DNA of 64,000 bases, from the NCBI RefSeq assembly GCF_015709455.1, contig NZ_JADNQW010000006.1:1-64000 (forward strand). The letters run 5' to 3'. The notes under the pieces are model-generated. The model was not told where the DNA came from. It saw only the letters and a list, made by a program, of their open reading frames with translations, and did no database searches. The position numbers and the translations under genes were made by a program. Source of the DNA: Methylosinus sp. H3A. Its GTDB lineage: Bacteria > Pseudomonadota > Alphaproteobacteria > Rhizobiales > Beijerinckiaceae. Each line of letters begins with the position of its first letter. The first letter of the stretch is position 1. Shown piece after piece: positions 53,238-63,309 of the stretch.

Positions 53238-54173
53238 TCAAGCGCCTCCAGTTCCGAATTTCCAGACCGGGATACCGAGCTTGCGGGCCTTGTCGGCGAG
53301 ATTTTCCTGAATGCCGGTTCCGGGAAAGACGATGACGCCGATCGGAAGGGTTTCGAGCATGGCGTCGTTGCGTTTGAAGGGCGCCGACTTGGCGTGTTTG
53401 GTCCAGTCGGGCTTGAAAGCGATCTGAGTGACCTTTCTGTGATCGGCCCAACGGGCTGCGATCAGCTCGGCGCCTTTCGGCGAGCCGCCATGGAGGAGAA
53501 CCATGTCGGGGTGTTTGGCCCGCACTTGATCGAGCTTCGCCCAGATAAGGCGATGGTCGTTGAAATCGAGTCCGCCAGTGACGGCGATTTTCGGACCGGG
53601 GGGCAGGAGCACTTCGTTGTCTGCACGTTTTTTCGCGGCGAGAAAGTCGCGGCTGTCGATCATTGCGGCAGTGAGATTGCGATGATTGACCATTGAGCGA
53701 CTGCGGGGACGCCAGGCGGAGCCGGTGTGTCGTTCGAAGTGATCGGCGGCCTGGTCGCGCATCAGTTCGAAGGCGTCGCGACGCTCGAGCAAGGTCTGGC
53801 CTTCAGCGATCAGGCGCTCGAGCTCGACGGATTTGATCTCGCCACCATCCTGCTCACGCTGGGAGCGTCGTTGCGACTGTTCGTTGTCGTCGAGCTGACG
53901 ATCGACCCGTTCGGCGGCGCGCTGAAAGAGATTGACCGTGGACCACAGAAGGTCGGGAAGGTCGGGTTCGAGGCGCGTGTCCTGCAGCGCGACAATGAGT
54001 GCGTCAAAAATGTCCGAAACGGCTCCCGCAACGAGGCCACCTTCGGGCAATGGTCTGCGGTCGGGCTCGTCTTCGAAGGGGCGATGGCCGTAGAGCTGGA
54101 GCTCCTGCAAGAGATGGTCGGTGGGGGAAGAAGCGTGCTGGGGCTCGTTGTCGTCTTCGCGTTCAGTGATCAT
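53238..54173 (-). CDS. DUF2493 (SLOG-like) plasmid protein
   Basis: The protein has 311 residues. PKIAVTGGLDFNDHRLIWAKLDQ, then HGGSPKGAELIAARWADH and the closing IVFPGTGIQENLADKARKLGIPVWKF are the DUF2493 Rossmann-like (SLOG family) domain, at about residues 195-305. The N-terminal half is acidic and helical. SLOG proteins bind nucleotide-like ligands. The gene is common on large alphaproteobacterial plasmids beside strawberry-notch and ParB genes. The start follows AGGGAAGC. Confidence 0.75.
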   Translation of the reverse strand: MITEREDDNEPQHASSPTDHLLQELQLYGHRPFEDEPDRRPLPEGGLVAGAVSDIFDALIVALQDTRLEPDLPDLLWSTVNLFQRAAERVDRQLDDNEQSQRRSQREQDGGEIKSVELERLIAEGQTLLERRDAFELMRDQAADHFERHTGSAWRPRSRSMVNHRNLTAAMIDSRDFLAAKKRADNEVLLPPGPKIAVTGGLDFNDHRLIWAKLDQVRAKHPDMVLLHGGSPKGAELIAARWADHRKVTQIAFKPDWTKHAKSAPFKRNDAMLETLPIGVIVFPGTGIQENLADKARKLGIPVWKFGTGGA

Positions 54174-54886
54174 GATGCTTCCCTCTTCGTCGGTCAGCCG
54201 CGTCCGCCGCGGCCTTCATGGCGACGAAAGCGGCACGCGGGGCGGGACCTGCACCCGGAGCGAAGCGGAGGGCCGTAGCAAAGCGAAGGACGGCTAGAGG
54301 TCGACTATTTTGCTTCGCGATGGAACGCGGCCTTCAGGCCGCGACGGAAAATAGTCGGCCGCGGCCGTTGCCGGTCCGAACCGCTTGCCGATCGATCGCC
54401 CTCTAAAGAAGGCCGCGAGCGCGGCTCTCACCGACGACTTAGGAAGCGAAATCAAACAAACGCCTCAGGCGACAAGAAGCCCTTCGCTTCTTCTCTCGAT
54501 CGCTATCCGATGAGCGAGAGACACGGCCGAAACTCCAAGATCGATCGAGCCGGATCGTGAAACGCCAAAGGGAGACGCGGCCGGCGAGATCGGCCGCGAC
54601 ACAGAGCCGAAAACTCGTCCTGACAGCGCCAGCGCCTCGGCCCGACTTCCTTCTGGGTTCTCGCCGAGATCTGCCCCGCCCTGCCGAACGGATCGATGTC
54701 GGCGCCGACTTAGCCGCGATTATGCAGCGCTTGACCGGCTCGCGCGGTGAAGTGGAAGATTTTTTGGGTTCGAGATAACCGCGCGCGCAGCGCCAGCGGC
54801 TCTGGCGGCGGGCCGGAGTTTCGAACGGCGAAGGCTTGCGGGTTGAGGGAAAAGGGTTCGGATTTCGGGGGCGCTCGCCCCGCGCT
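54174..54886. other. intergenic stretch without recognised gene
   Basis: These 713 bases separate the DUF2493 gene from the IS1380 transposase. Frames here are short, Arg/Ser-rich and lack ribosome sites or family motifs. The left end of the IS1380 element should lie in the last 100 bases or so but could not be placed. Confidence 0.45.
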
Positions 54887-56227
54887 TCATGTCGCGAGGC
54901 GCGGGATGCGCGCGAGCGCAATGCGGAGGAATTGCCGGTCGGGACAGCTGGTCGGCAGATGGATTTTGATGGCGGTCTTCATCTCGACGACGCGCGCGGC
55001 GATCTTCACGAGGCGCAGACGAAGAGTATCGAACTGAGCCGTGCGCCAAGACGAGCGCTTGGGCGCGGCCATGCGCAGGCCCCACATGATCCAATAGGCG
55101 CCGGCGTGCAGGAACAGGCGAAGCTGATTGGCCGTCGCTTTCATGCATGAGGTTCGGTCGGCGCAAAGATGCGTCTTCCAGGATTTTATATGGTTCTCGG
55201 CCTGGCCGCGCCGGCAGTAGACATCTTCATAGAGACGGCGGGCGTTGCGGGCCTCGAGATTGGTGACGACGAAGCGCGTGTCGACGCCGTCGGGCCCGGC
55301 TTCGGTTCGCGCGATGATACGCTCGACGCGGCTCCAGCTCTGCGCGCCGTCGAGGAATTCCTTGTAGCGCCGCGCCTTGCCGGCCGAAGGCGCCGCTTCG
55401 AACACGGCCTTGGTTTTGGCTTCGAGCCCGAGGATATGCGACCTCAGCGTCGTCGTCGGGGCGACGCCGAAGATGAAGTCGAGGCCATTGGCGCGGCAGA
55501 AGTCGATCGTCTCGGGCGTGCAATAATGGCTGTCGGCGCGCAGCAGAATTTTCGTTCTCGGCCAATTGGCGCGGATGCTGCGCAGCAGGCGGCGCAGGAA
55601 GCGTTCGGCCTCTTTTCCGCTGGGGCGCTTGGCCGGCCGCAGCATGGCGGACACGAAGCGGCCGGAGCCGTCGAACACGACGATCGGCTGAAAGCCATAT
55701 TCGTCATGATGCGCATTGAAGAGGCGGAGTTGCTGGCCTCCATGGACGGCGTCGAAAGTGTCGTCGATGTCGAGCGTGATGCGCTCTGGAACGCGATGGA
55801 ACGACTCGCAATAGAGATCGGCCATGGCGCGGCCCATGCGCAGCAGAGCGCGAGCGTCCGGCAGATTCTCGAAGCGCGAGATCGTTGATTGCGAGGCGAG
55901 CTCGCGCTCGGAAGGCGCGAGCCCTTGCGCCATCTTGAACATCGGATCGCCGCGCAGCGCCGAGGCGTCGTTGCCGTCCTCATAGCCGGCGCCGATCATG
56001 AGGAGGCGAAAGCGAATGATGTCGGCGAGCGTATGGGTGACGAGATCGGGATCGCGCGGATCACGGATGCAGCCGGCGAGCCGCTCCGCGACGCGCAGGC
56101 GCTGCTCGATCTCACGCAGCAGCAGCACGCCGCCATCGGATGACAGCAGGCCGCCGTCGAATTTGGCGACGACAGCCTTGCCGGAAACAGGTGACAGGCC
56201 GGAAAGCGGCAGGGTAAAATCGTTCAT
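54887..56227 (-). CDS. IS1380-family transposase
   Basis: The protein has 446 residues from ATG 56227. KFDGGLLSSDGGVLLLREIE, ITLDIDDTFDAVHGGQQLRLFNAHHDEYGF (first catalytic Asp), ILLRADSHYCTPETIDFCRANGLDFIFG (second) and YCRRGQAENHIKSWK (final Glu) mark the IS1380 DDE transposase. It reads intact. The right end probably lies near 56335 (GAATTTTCCGGG), but the repeat at the left end was not found, so the element limits are unset. Confidence 0.93.
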   Translation of the reverse strand: MNDFTLPLSGLSPVSGKAVVAKFDGGLLSSDGGVLLLREIEQRLRVAERLAGCIRDPRDPDLVTHTLADIIRFRLLMIGAGYEDGNDASALRGDPMFKMAQGLAPSERELASQSTISRFENLPDARALLRMGRAMADLYCESFHRVPERITLDIDDTFDAVHGGQQLRLFNAHHDEYGFQPIVVFDGSGRFVSAMLRPAKRPSGKEAERFLRRLLRSIRANWPRTKILLRADSHYCTPETIDFCRANGLDFIFGVAPTTTLRSHILGLEAKTKAVFEAAPSAGKARRYKEFLDGAQSWSRVERIIARTEAGPDGVDTRFVVTNLEARNARRLYEDVYCRRGQAENHIKSWKTHLCADRTSCMKATANQLRLFLHAGAYWIMWGLRMAAPKRSSWRTAQFDTLRLRLVKIAARVVEMKTAIKIHLPTSCPDRQFLRIALARIPRLAT

Positions 56228-56341
56228 GGCGGGGCGTGGCGGCTTCGAAATGGCGCGAGTTGGATTCGACACCCGAACTCTACGCCAAATCAAAAGGCTG
56301 TACCACCCCCGCCAACCTACGCTGAATTTTCCGGGTTAGCA

Positions 56342-56503
56342 CTATCGAAACTCGCCCCACGACGCGACGCTGATATAATTGTGGGGGACAAGCTCCGGGG
56401 AGTGCCGGCGCCAATGATAGGCGCCGACCAAAGCAAAGCTCCGATGCCAATGGGCTGAAACGCGATAGAGACGCATGATCGTAATTGCTAGAACGATCAT
56501 CAT
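56342..56503 (-). CDS. small hypothetical protein after the methylase-helicase
   Basis: The protein has 53 residues from ATG 56503, overlapping the TGA of the large helicase gene, with its TAG close to the IS1380 end. The sequence MMIVLAITIMRLYRVSAHWH, then ALVGAYHWRRHSPELVPHNY is aromatic- and His-rich. It could be a truncated gene finished by the insertion. Low confidence. Confidence 0.35.
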   Translation of the reverse strand: MMIVLAITIMRLYRVSAHWHRSFALVGAYHWRRHSPELVPHNYISVASWGEFR

Positions 56504-59500
56504 GGCTCTCGATCGGTGATACGCTCGATCGGATATGTTTCGAGCAATCGACCGAGCACGGATCGACCGCTGGCGTCGATCGGAACAAAGAACCGCAGCT
56601 TCCAGGAAATGATCTCCGTGAAAAGCCCATAGGCGCGTAGGCGTTCTCGCATCGGCTCTGAGAAGCCGGAAAGCTCGATGCGGTTGGCGCCCATAACGCG
56701 AGCGCGACGCAATTGCATTCCTTCGGTGAGATGGATGATCGTGGAGCCGTCGACCAACGCAGCATGGGCGTCGTCGGGAGACAGCGTTATCGCGCCTGTC
56801 GTAGCTGCGGTCGCGGCCCATGCCGGTGAAACTCTGCGGCCGATGATGCGATCTCCGGCGTCCGTCTGGAGGCGATAAACGCGTGTCGACTCGTTTGGGA
56901 GACGCTTCCAGACGGGGAGAAGGAGCCCCGCGACGACATGGATCGTGCTTTCGGTGAAAGGCGGAACGTCGGCGAGCTCGGCCTGCCAAGCGCTTGCGAA
57001 CGCCTCTCGGCAGGCTTCCTCCCAGCTGCTCTCGGTCATCGTCCCGAGAGAGGCGTGGCGTTGCTCCATGGGGCGAACGAGGCGGACGCGCCGCTCGATT
57101 TCGCCGTCGTCGAGCATGAACGACGGCGCCGGGAGCTGCACGGCGGCGCGTCCTGATTTCCGATTCACGAGAAGCTTGCCTCCCGCCTGCTCGCAAACGG
57201 CGAGCGCGTCTTCGAGAGAGACGGGTCGATTGCGCTCGCGCTGTGCGATGGTGAGCAAGGTGGTTTGCGCGCCGGTCGCGGGGTGGGTGTAGATCGTGGT
57301 GCGATCTGAGACGATAAAACTCTCCGCTTTCAGCGTCTCGAGGCCGATGTCATAGACGCCGCTCGCGATCGCGCCGGCGACTTTTGCGTCGAGAAGTTGC
57401 TCGAACGCCGTGAAGAGAATTCCCTGAAGGTCGATGGTCAACGCGAGCAGGCGGTTCAAGAACGTCGTGATCGGCGGCAAGTCGTCCTTGATTCCATTGT
57501 CATCGGTCAGCGTCAGTCCGGTGGCGTCCTCGAAGCATTGCAAAGAGCAGCCGTCGATTTTTCCGCGCACGATGAGAAGATAGAGCTGGCGCAGCGCATC
57601 GCGCGCATAGACGCTTTCGAGGTTATCCTCGGGGCGGAACAGGCCCTGCCCCCCGGTCTGGCGCTGTCCGCGAGTGATCGCGCCGAGCGTGTCGAGCCGG
57701 CGGGCGATTGTGGAAAGGAAGCGCTTTTCCGCTTTTACATCTGTCGCGATGGGCCGAAAGAGCGGCGGCTGCGCCTGGTTCGTGCGATTGGTGCGCCCGA
57801 GCCCCTGAATGGCGGCGTCGGCCTTCCAGCCGGGTTCGAGCAGATAGTGAACGCGCAGGCGCTGATTCTTCGTCGAGAGTTCGGCATGATAGCTGCGCCC
57901 GGTTCCGCCGGCGTCGGAGAAGACGAGAATGCGCTTTTGATCGTCCATGAAGGCCGCGGTTTCGGCAAGATTGGCCGAAGGGGCGCGGTTCTCGACGGCG
58001 AGACGTTCGCCCTTTCGCACAATACGCCGTGACCGGCCCGTGACCTCCGCGACCATTTCGGAGCCGAAGCGCTGAACGATCTGGTCCAGAGCGCCCGGAA
58101 CCGGCGGGAGCGACGCGAGCCGTTCGATCAAATCGTTGCGGCGCGCGAGGGCTTCGCGGCTTTCGACCGGCTGTCCGTCGCAATAGACTGGGCGCGATGA
58201 TAGGTTTCCTTCGGCGTCGGTGAAGGGCTCATAGAGCTGAACCGGGAAGGAATGAGCCAAATAATCAAGTACATATTCGCGCGGCGTGATATCGACGCGA
58301 ACGTCCTTCCACTCGTCGGTGGGGATTTCCGCGAGACGGCGCTCCATGAGCGCTTCGCCGGTGGAAACGATCTGCACAACGGCAGCGTGGCCGTCCCCGA
58401 GATCGCGCTCGATCGAGCGGATCAACGTCGGCGTTTTCATGCTCGTGAGCAAATGGCCGAAGAACCGCTGCTTGGCGCTCTCGAACGCGGAACGCGCGGC
58501 GGCCTTAGCCTGGCGGTTCAGCGTTCCGCTGGAGCCGGTGATATTGGCGGCCTCCATCGCAGCGTCGAGATTGCGGTGGATGATCGAGAACGCGCCGGCG
58601 TAGGCGTCGTAGATGCTGCGCTGCTCCTCGGTGAGGCGGTGCTCGACGAGCTCGTATTCTACGCCGTCGTAGGAGAGCGATCGGGCAGTGTAGAGGCCAA
58701 GTGAACGCAGATCGCGCGCGAGCACCTCCATCGCTGCGACGCCCCCGTCCTCGATGGCCTCGACGAACTCGGCGCGGGTGGCGAAGGGAAAATCGTCGCC
58801 ACCCCAAAGGCCGAGCCGCTGAGCGTAGGCGAGATTGTGGACGGTCGTCGCGCCTGTGGCGGAGACGTAGACGACGCGGGCGTTGGGGAGAGCGTGTTGC
58901 AGACGAAGGCCTGCGCGACCCTGCTGCGAGGGGGCGACGTCGCCGCGCTCGCTTTTCCCGCCGCCGGCGTTCTGCATGGCGTGGCTTTCGTCGAAAATGA
59001 TGACGCCATCGAAATCTGCTCCGAGCCATTCGACGAGCTGGCGGACGCGCGACATCTTCTCGCCTCGGTCATCGGTGCGCAGCGTGGCGTAGGTGGCGAA
59101 CAGGACGCCCTCGCGAAGCGTGATCGGCTTGCCTTGCGCGAAACGCGAGAGGGGCGTCACGAGCAATCGCTCCATGCCGAGCGCGGACCAATCGCGTTGC
59201 GCGTCCTCGATCAGCTTGTCGGATTTGCTGATCCAAAGCGCCTTGCGCCGGCCCTGCATCCAATTATCGAGGATGATCCCGGCGGATTGGCGGCCCTTGC
59301 CGGCGCCCGTGCCGTCGCCGAGCATGAAGCCGCGCCGGAAGCGAACGGCGTTTTCGACGCCCTCGGCTACCGCCTGGACGACGTCGAAGGTTGTGTCGAC
59401 CGTCCATGATCCGGAGAGATAATCACTGTGCGCCTCGCCGGCGTAGATGACGGTTTCGAGCTGCGCGTCGGAAAGGCGTTGAAGGCTATTCGCCGGTAGC

Positions 59501-60822
59501 ATGGGGCGATAGGCTGGCTTCGGTGGCGCGACGCTCGCCATCGCCGCGGACTGGACGAGTTTGGTCGGGTGCGGCTGCGCGCCGGGAATGCGGATCGACT
59601 GTAATCCATATTCTTCGTAGATCGCCTCGGTCAGACGTGTGCTTTCCGGCGGGGTCGAGTCGATTGTCTCATAGGCGAGCGGAATGCCAGTAGGGTCCGC
59701 GATCGGCGCGAGGCGCGGGCGAGTCTCGGCCCGGCGGGAGATGTAGCTGCGCGCGGTTATGGGCGCCACGGCGGCGATCGGCGCGGAGCTCTTGGGCAAG
59801 GCGAGTGGTAAGCGCGGCGGAACGCTGTGCTCGATCCACTCGAGAAGCGTCGCGACATTCGGCGCGAGGCCGGGCGACGCCGGGAACAGCGTCGGATCGT
59901 CGGCCGGGTTCTTTTCGATAACTGTGAGCCGAGTCGGAAAGGTCGTGCCGTGCTTGGCATAAACCGCGCCCGCAATAGAGGCGGTGAACACGACGCGCCC
60001 GCGCTCCTGCAAGAGAATGAATGAATCACGCCAATCGGGAATGTCCGGGCCGACATTGGCGCCGGTGATCGCGACGAGGCGTCCGCCCGGCGCGAGGCGG
60101 TTGAGCGCCGAGGCGATGTGGCGAAAGCCGGCGTCCTGGACCCGTCCTGCAACATGGGCCATAGCCGAGAACGGCGGATTCATGAGGACTACGGACGGTA
60201 TCGTCTCGGCGCCGAGGTGATCGTCGATCTGCGCGGCGTCGAACCGCGTGATGGAAATCGACGGAAAGAGCGCGGCGAGCAATCTCGCGCGTGTCTCGGC
60301 GAGCTCGTTGAGTATGAGGGAGCTGGTCGTCGTCCTCGCTAAGATCGCGAGGAGCCCTGTTCCGGCGGACGGCTCCAGCACGCGGTCGGACGGTGCGATC
60401 GCGGCGGCCGTGAAGGCCGCCAGGCCGAGCGGAACGGGCGTCGAGAATTGCTGAAGCGCTTGGCTCTCCTCGGAGCGGCGCGTATGGGTCGGCAGCAACA
60501 GGGATATTTTCGTCAGCGCGGAAAGACGGGCGGCCGCAGTTGGTGCTTTGCGGAACAGCGCCTTGCCATATTTGCCCAGGAACAGGACGGTCGCGACCTC
60601 ACAGGCCTCATAGGCGGCTTTCCAGCTCCATGCGCCGGAACCATCCGATGCGCCAAACGCGTTTTCCATAACGTCGCGCAGGACGCCGGCGTCGATCTTT
60701 TCGCCGCGTTCGAGACTGGGAACGAGAAGATGCGCAGCGGAGAGGATGGCGGCGGCGCCGTCAGTGGGTGCAGGATCGAAGGAGTGTTGCTGGGTCGAAA
60801 GGACGGGCGCGAGAAAATTCAT
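56500..60822 (-). CDS. strawberry-notch family helicase with N-terminal methyltransferase
   Basis: The protein has 1440 residues from ATG 60822. The first 350 residues carry a methylase fold: VLEPSAGTGLLAILA (SAM site) and VVLMNPPFS (catalytic NPPF, about residue 214). The helicase part has GDGTGAGKGRQSAG (Walker A, about residue 500), DGVIIFDESHAMQN (DESH box, about residue 606) and YVSATGATTVHNLAY. Strawberry-notch C-terminal sequences with GLGRTNRTNQ follow. Such proteins are common on large plasmids and may remodel and methylate incoming DNA. Intact. Confidence 0.88.
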   Translation of the reverse strand: MNFLAPVLSTQQHSFDPAPTDGAAAILSAAHLLVPSLERGEKIDAGVLRDVMENAFGASDGSGAWSWKAAYEACEVATVLFLGKYGKALFRKAPTAAARLSALTKISLLLPTHTRRSEESQALQQFSTPVPLGLAAFTAAAIAPSDRVLEPSAGTGLLAILARTTTSSLILNELAETRARLLAALFPSISITRFDAAQIDDHLGAETIPSVVLMNPPFSAMAHVAGRVQDAGFRHIASALNRLAPGGRLVAITGANVGPDIPDWRDSFILLQERGRVVFTASIAGAVYAKHGTTFPTRLTVIEKNPADDPTLFPASPGLAPNVATLLEWIEHSVPPRLPLALPKSSAPIAAVAPITARSYISRRAETRPRLAPIADPTGIPLAYETIDSTPPESTRLTEAIYEEYGLQSIRIPGAQPHPTKLVQSAAMASVAPPKPAYRPMLPANSLQRLSDAQLETVIYAGEAHSDYLSGSWTVDTTFDVVQAVAEGVENAVRFRRGFMLGDGTGAGKGRQSAGIILDNWMQGRRKALWISKSDKLIEDAQRDWSALGMERLLVTPLSRFAQGKPITLREGVLFATYATLRTDDRGEKMSRVRQLVEWLGADFDGVIIFDESHAMQNAGGGKSERGDVAPSQQGRAGLRLQHALPNARVVYVSATGATTVHNLAYAQRLGLWGGDDFPFATRAEFVEAIEDGGVAAMEVLARDLRSLGLYTARSLSYDGVEYELVEHRLTEEQRSIYDAYAGAFSIIHRNLDAAMEAANITGSSGTLNRQAKAAARSAFESAKQRFFGHLLTSMKTPTLIRSIERDLGDGHAAVVQIVSTGEALMERRLAEIPTDEWKDVRVDITPREYVLDYLAHSFPVQLYEPFTDAEGNLSSRPVYCDGQPVESREALARRNDLIERLASLPPVPGALDQIVQRFGSEMVAEVTGRSRRIVRKGERLAVENRAPSANLAETAAFMDDQKRILVFSDAGGTGRSYHAELSTKNQRLRVHYLLEPGWKADAAIQGLGRTNRTNQAQPPLFRPIATDVKAEKRFLSTIARRLDTLGAITRGQRQTGGQGLFRPEDNLESVYARDALRQLYLLIVRGKIDGCSLQCFEDATGLTLTDDNGIKDDLPPITTFLNRLLALTIDLQGILFTAFEQLLDAKVAGAIASGVYDIGLETLKAESFIVSDRTTIYTHPATGAQTTLLTIAQRERNRPVSLEDALAVCEQAGGKLLVNRKSGRAAVQLPAPSFMLDDGEIERRVRLVRPMEQRHASLGTMTESSWEEACREAFASAWQAELADVPPFTESTIHVVAGLLLPVWKRLPNESTRVYRLQTDAGDRIIGRRVSPAWAATAATTGAITLSPDDAHAALVDGSTIIHLTEGMQLRRARVMGANRIELSGFSEPMRERLRAYGLFTEIISWKLRFFVPIDASGRSVLGRLLETYPIERITDREP

Positions 60823-60932
60823 TGAATCGGCCTCATGGAGAGCGGACCATCGGTAAGCCCGGCGGACGCTCTCTCTCGAAGCCGCCGAACTCATTCGCGG
60901 CCGACGGCCCTCTCCCTCTCTTCACGGGGCAC

Positions 60933-60964
60933 AAAAAAAGCGCCCGGCCTTACGGCGGGGCGCC
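60933..60964 (-). terminator. rho-independent terminator downstream of the ParB-like gene
   Basis: On the minus strand GCGCCC and GGGCGC pair around a 12-base loop and are followed by seven T. It lies about 50 bases after the ParB-like stop. Confidence 0.8.
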
Positions 60965-61012
60965 TTCGATCGAGATGTGAAGGGCGACTTGCGCCGCCCT
61001 TTTCGGAATCGC

Positions 61013-63166
61013 CTATTCGGCGGCCATCGGCTGTTCTTGGTCTTCTTCGGTGTCAGCCGCGCCGTCTTCATCGTCGTCGTCGCTGGCGAGGAAGGCGGGC
61101 AGAGCCTCGTCTCCGCCCTCCCGATCCGCGGTTTCCCGATCCGCGGTTTCGAAAACGTCCTCGCCGTCAGCGAGACGCAGCGGCTCCGCCAGCCAATTGG
61201 TGTCCTGGAGAAGGCGTTCGGCCTCTTTGGCCATCTCGCCTTTCTTCATATGGCCGATGAGTTCCGCGGCACGCTCGCCGGCCCCCTCGCGCACGGCTTC
61301 GACGATGCGCGCTTTGGTCACGCGCCCGAAATAGTTGCCGACGGTCGGACGCCAGCCCACCTGCGCCATGTCCAGGCCGGTCGCTCGAGCCAGTCGATCG
61401 GCCTGAGAAAGGCGAACCTTCAGCGCGTGGTCGCTGACGCCCGAACCACTGTATGGATTCGGGCGCTCATGGAGCGCATTGACGCCATAGCTGACACAAT
61501 GGGCGAGAAGCTCCATACGTCTGTCAACTTCGAGCGCGGTGAGCCAGTTCCACAGAGCTTCGTCGTCGGCGGGGATGTGGTCTCCCCAGCGCTCGTGCCG
61601 ATCGGCGACGGACTTCGCGGATTGGCAATCGTTCAGATCCTCGGACTGCGCAGGGAACATGACCTGGCGAACGTGCGCCTCCAGAGCCCCGGTTGCGGAT
61701 CGGTGTTCGAACGCATCCGAGACCAGCTTATGGAGGAGAGCGGTCATCGCGACGTGAGGATTATTCGCGACCGCATCTCGCAGAGCGAGCGTGCGGTGGG
61801 CGGTCAGCTCCGCGACCAGGCGATCGGGCAGTGGCTTGATGCCGTCCTCCTCCGGCTCCTCCTCGGGCTGCGCCGCTTGGCCGCCGATCGTGATGACGGC
61901 TCGCTGGACGAGGGGAGCCATCGGTGCTGCGGGTCGAGATTCAGCGGTCTCCGTCATGCTGTCGTCGTCGCCTTCGGGCGCCGGCTCGTCTTCGGGACGA
62001 ACATAGCCGCGGTCGACTTTCGGCAAGCCGTTGCCGCCGAGGCTCACGAAGACGCCAGCGCGAGCAATGTCATCAGGCTCATACCGAACGGGGCGGTCCT
62101 CGAAAGCCTCAAGCGCCGCGTCGATTTCCTCGAGGCGATTGTTGACTTCGTCGGGGATGTCGTCAGCCTGCTCATATTGCTCGACGAGTCTGTCGCTCTC
62201 TTCCCGAAGCTCCTCACGCGTCGCGCGTTCGTCTTCGGTCAGGGCAGCAGTTCCCGGCAGCCTGCGCAAGCCGTTCGTCAACCCGTAGGGAAGATGGACG
62301 GCGGCTTGGACCCATTTCCAGCCCTCCCCCGCGATGTCGTCAGCGACGTTCCTGAGCTTTTCCGCGACAAGACGATCGAGGAGGGCGACATCCTGGAGCC
62401 ATCCGCCTCGATCATCCTCGAAGAGGTCTCGGAGAATAACGCCACCTGCGGCCTCATAGGCCGCCACGCCGACGAAGAAGGCGCGTTTGTCAGTGGCGCT
62501 CACGGCGGTTTCTGTAAGCGCCCGACGGATGTTGTAGGGTTCTTTCTGATAGCCGTTGCGGAGAGAATTCCAGACCTGCTCCTGCCGCGCGTGATCGTGC
62601 GAAACCGTGAACGCCATGAGCTGCTCGAGCGTCATCTCTTCCCCGGCGTAGACGTCGAGCAAAGCGCGCGAGACCGACACAAGGCGCAGACGCTGCTTCA
62701 CGACATGGACGTCGACCAAAAAGGCGGCCGCGACCGCTTCTTCGGTCATGCCCTTGTCGATCATGGCCTTGAAACCACGAAACTGGTCGAGCGGATGAAG
62801 CGGCGCGCGGTCGATGTTTTCCGCGAGCGACACTTCATCGATCAGAACGTCGCTCGCCGCGTCTCCGACGACACAGGGGACGAGAGCATTTTTCGCGAGG
62901 CGCTTCTGCTTGACCAACAATTCGAGGGCGCGATATCGGCGACCGCCAGCGGGAACCTCGAATTTCCCGGTTTCCGTTCCGTCAGCGTCCAGGATCGGGC
63001 GAACGTGGAGGCTCTGGATCAGTCCGCGCCGGGCGATCGAGATGGCGAGTTCTTCGATCGAAACTCCGGCCTGCACGCGGCGAACATTCGCCTGCGACAA
63101 GACGAGCTTGTCGAACGGAATATCGCGTGAGGAGGAGAGGGTGATTTTCTGAGTGGCTTTGGCCAT
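61013..63166 (-). CDS. large ParB-like plasmid protein
   Basis: The start ATG at 63166 gives 717 residues. KLVLSQANVRRVQAGVSIEELAISIARRGLIQSLHVRP, then FEVPAGGRRYRALELLVKQ and DEVSLAENIDRAPLHPLDQF are the ParB N-terminal domain with GGRR and the ENIxR box. A KorB-like HTH (EEAVAAAFLVDVHVVKQRLRL) follows. The 500-residue remainder is acidic with a C-terminal Asp/Glu tail. Such long ParB proteins sit on large plasmids without an adjacent ParA and may regulate or partition. Confidence 0.85.
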   Translation of the reverse strand: MAKATQKITLSSSRDIPFDKLVLSQANVRRVQAGVSIEELAISIARRGLIQSLHVRPILDADGTETGKFEVPAGGRRYRALELLVKQKRLAKNALVPCVVGDAASDVLIDEVSLAENIDRAPLHPLDQFRGFKAMIDKGMTEEAVAAAFLVDVHVVKQRLRLVSVSRALLDVYAGEEMTLEQLMAFTVSHDHARQEQVWNSLRNGYQKEPYNIRRALTETAVSATDKRAFFVGVAAYEAAGGVILRDLFEDDRGGWLQDVALLDRLVAEKLRNVADDIAGEGWKWVQAAVHLPYGLTNGLRRLPGTAALTEDERATREELREESDRLVEQYEQADDIPDEVNNRLEEIDAALEAFEDRPVRYEPDDIARAGVFVSLGGNGLPKVDRGYVRPEDEPAPEGDDDSMTETAESRPAAPMAPLVQRAVITIGGQAAQPEEEPEEDGIKPLPDRLVAELTAHRTLALRDAVANNPHVAMTALLHKLVSDAFEHRSATGALEAHVRQVMFPAQSEDLNDCQSAKSVADRHERWGDHIPADDEALWNWLTALEVDRRMELLAHCVSYGVNALHERPNPYSGSGVSDHALKVRLSQADRLARATGLDMAQVGWRPTVGNYFGRVTKARIVEAVREGAGERAAELIGHMKKGEMAKEAERLLQDTNWLAEPLRLADGEDVFETADRETADREGGDEALPAFLASDDDDEDGAADTEEDQEQPMAAE

Positions 63167-63309
63167 GGTCGTTGCTCCGCGACAAGCCGCCGAGAGCCTC
63201 TCTCTCGACCTTTTGCTCGTCAATGAGCGAAGCGCCGCCCTCTCCCTTTAAGGAGCGGGCAGCGCCATGATCGCAGAGCTCGAGACAACCGCCTCGCGGT
63301 TCTTCGGAC

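Noticed and set aside
54780..54886. Left inverted repeat of the IS1380 element
   Set aside because: Shared short words (TAACC, CAGCG) have different spacing from the right end, so no terminal repeat or target duplication could be claimed.
60977..63130. 717-residue plus-strand frame opposite the ParB-like gene
   Set aside because: The minus strand has clear ParB motifs; the other strand has none.
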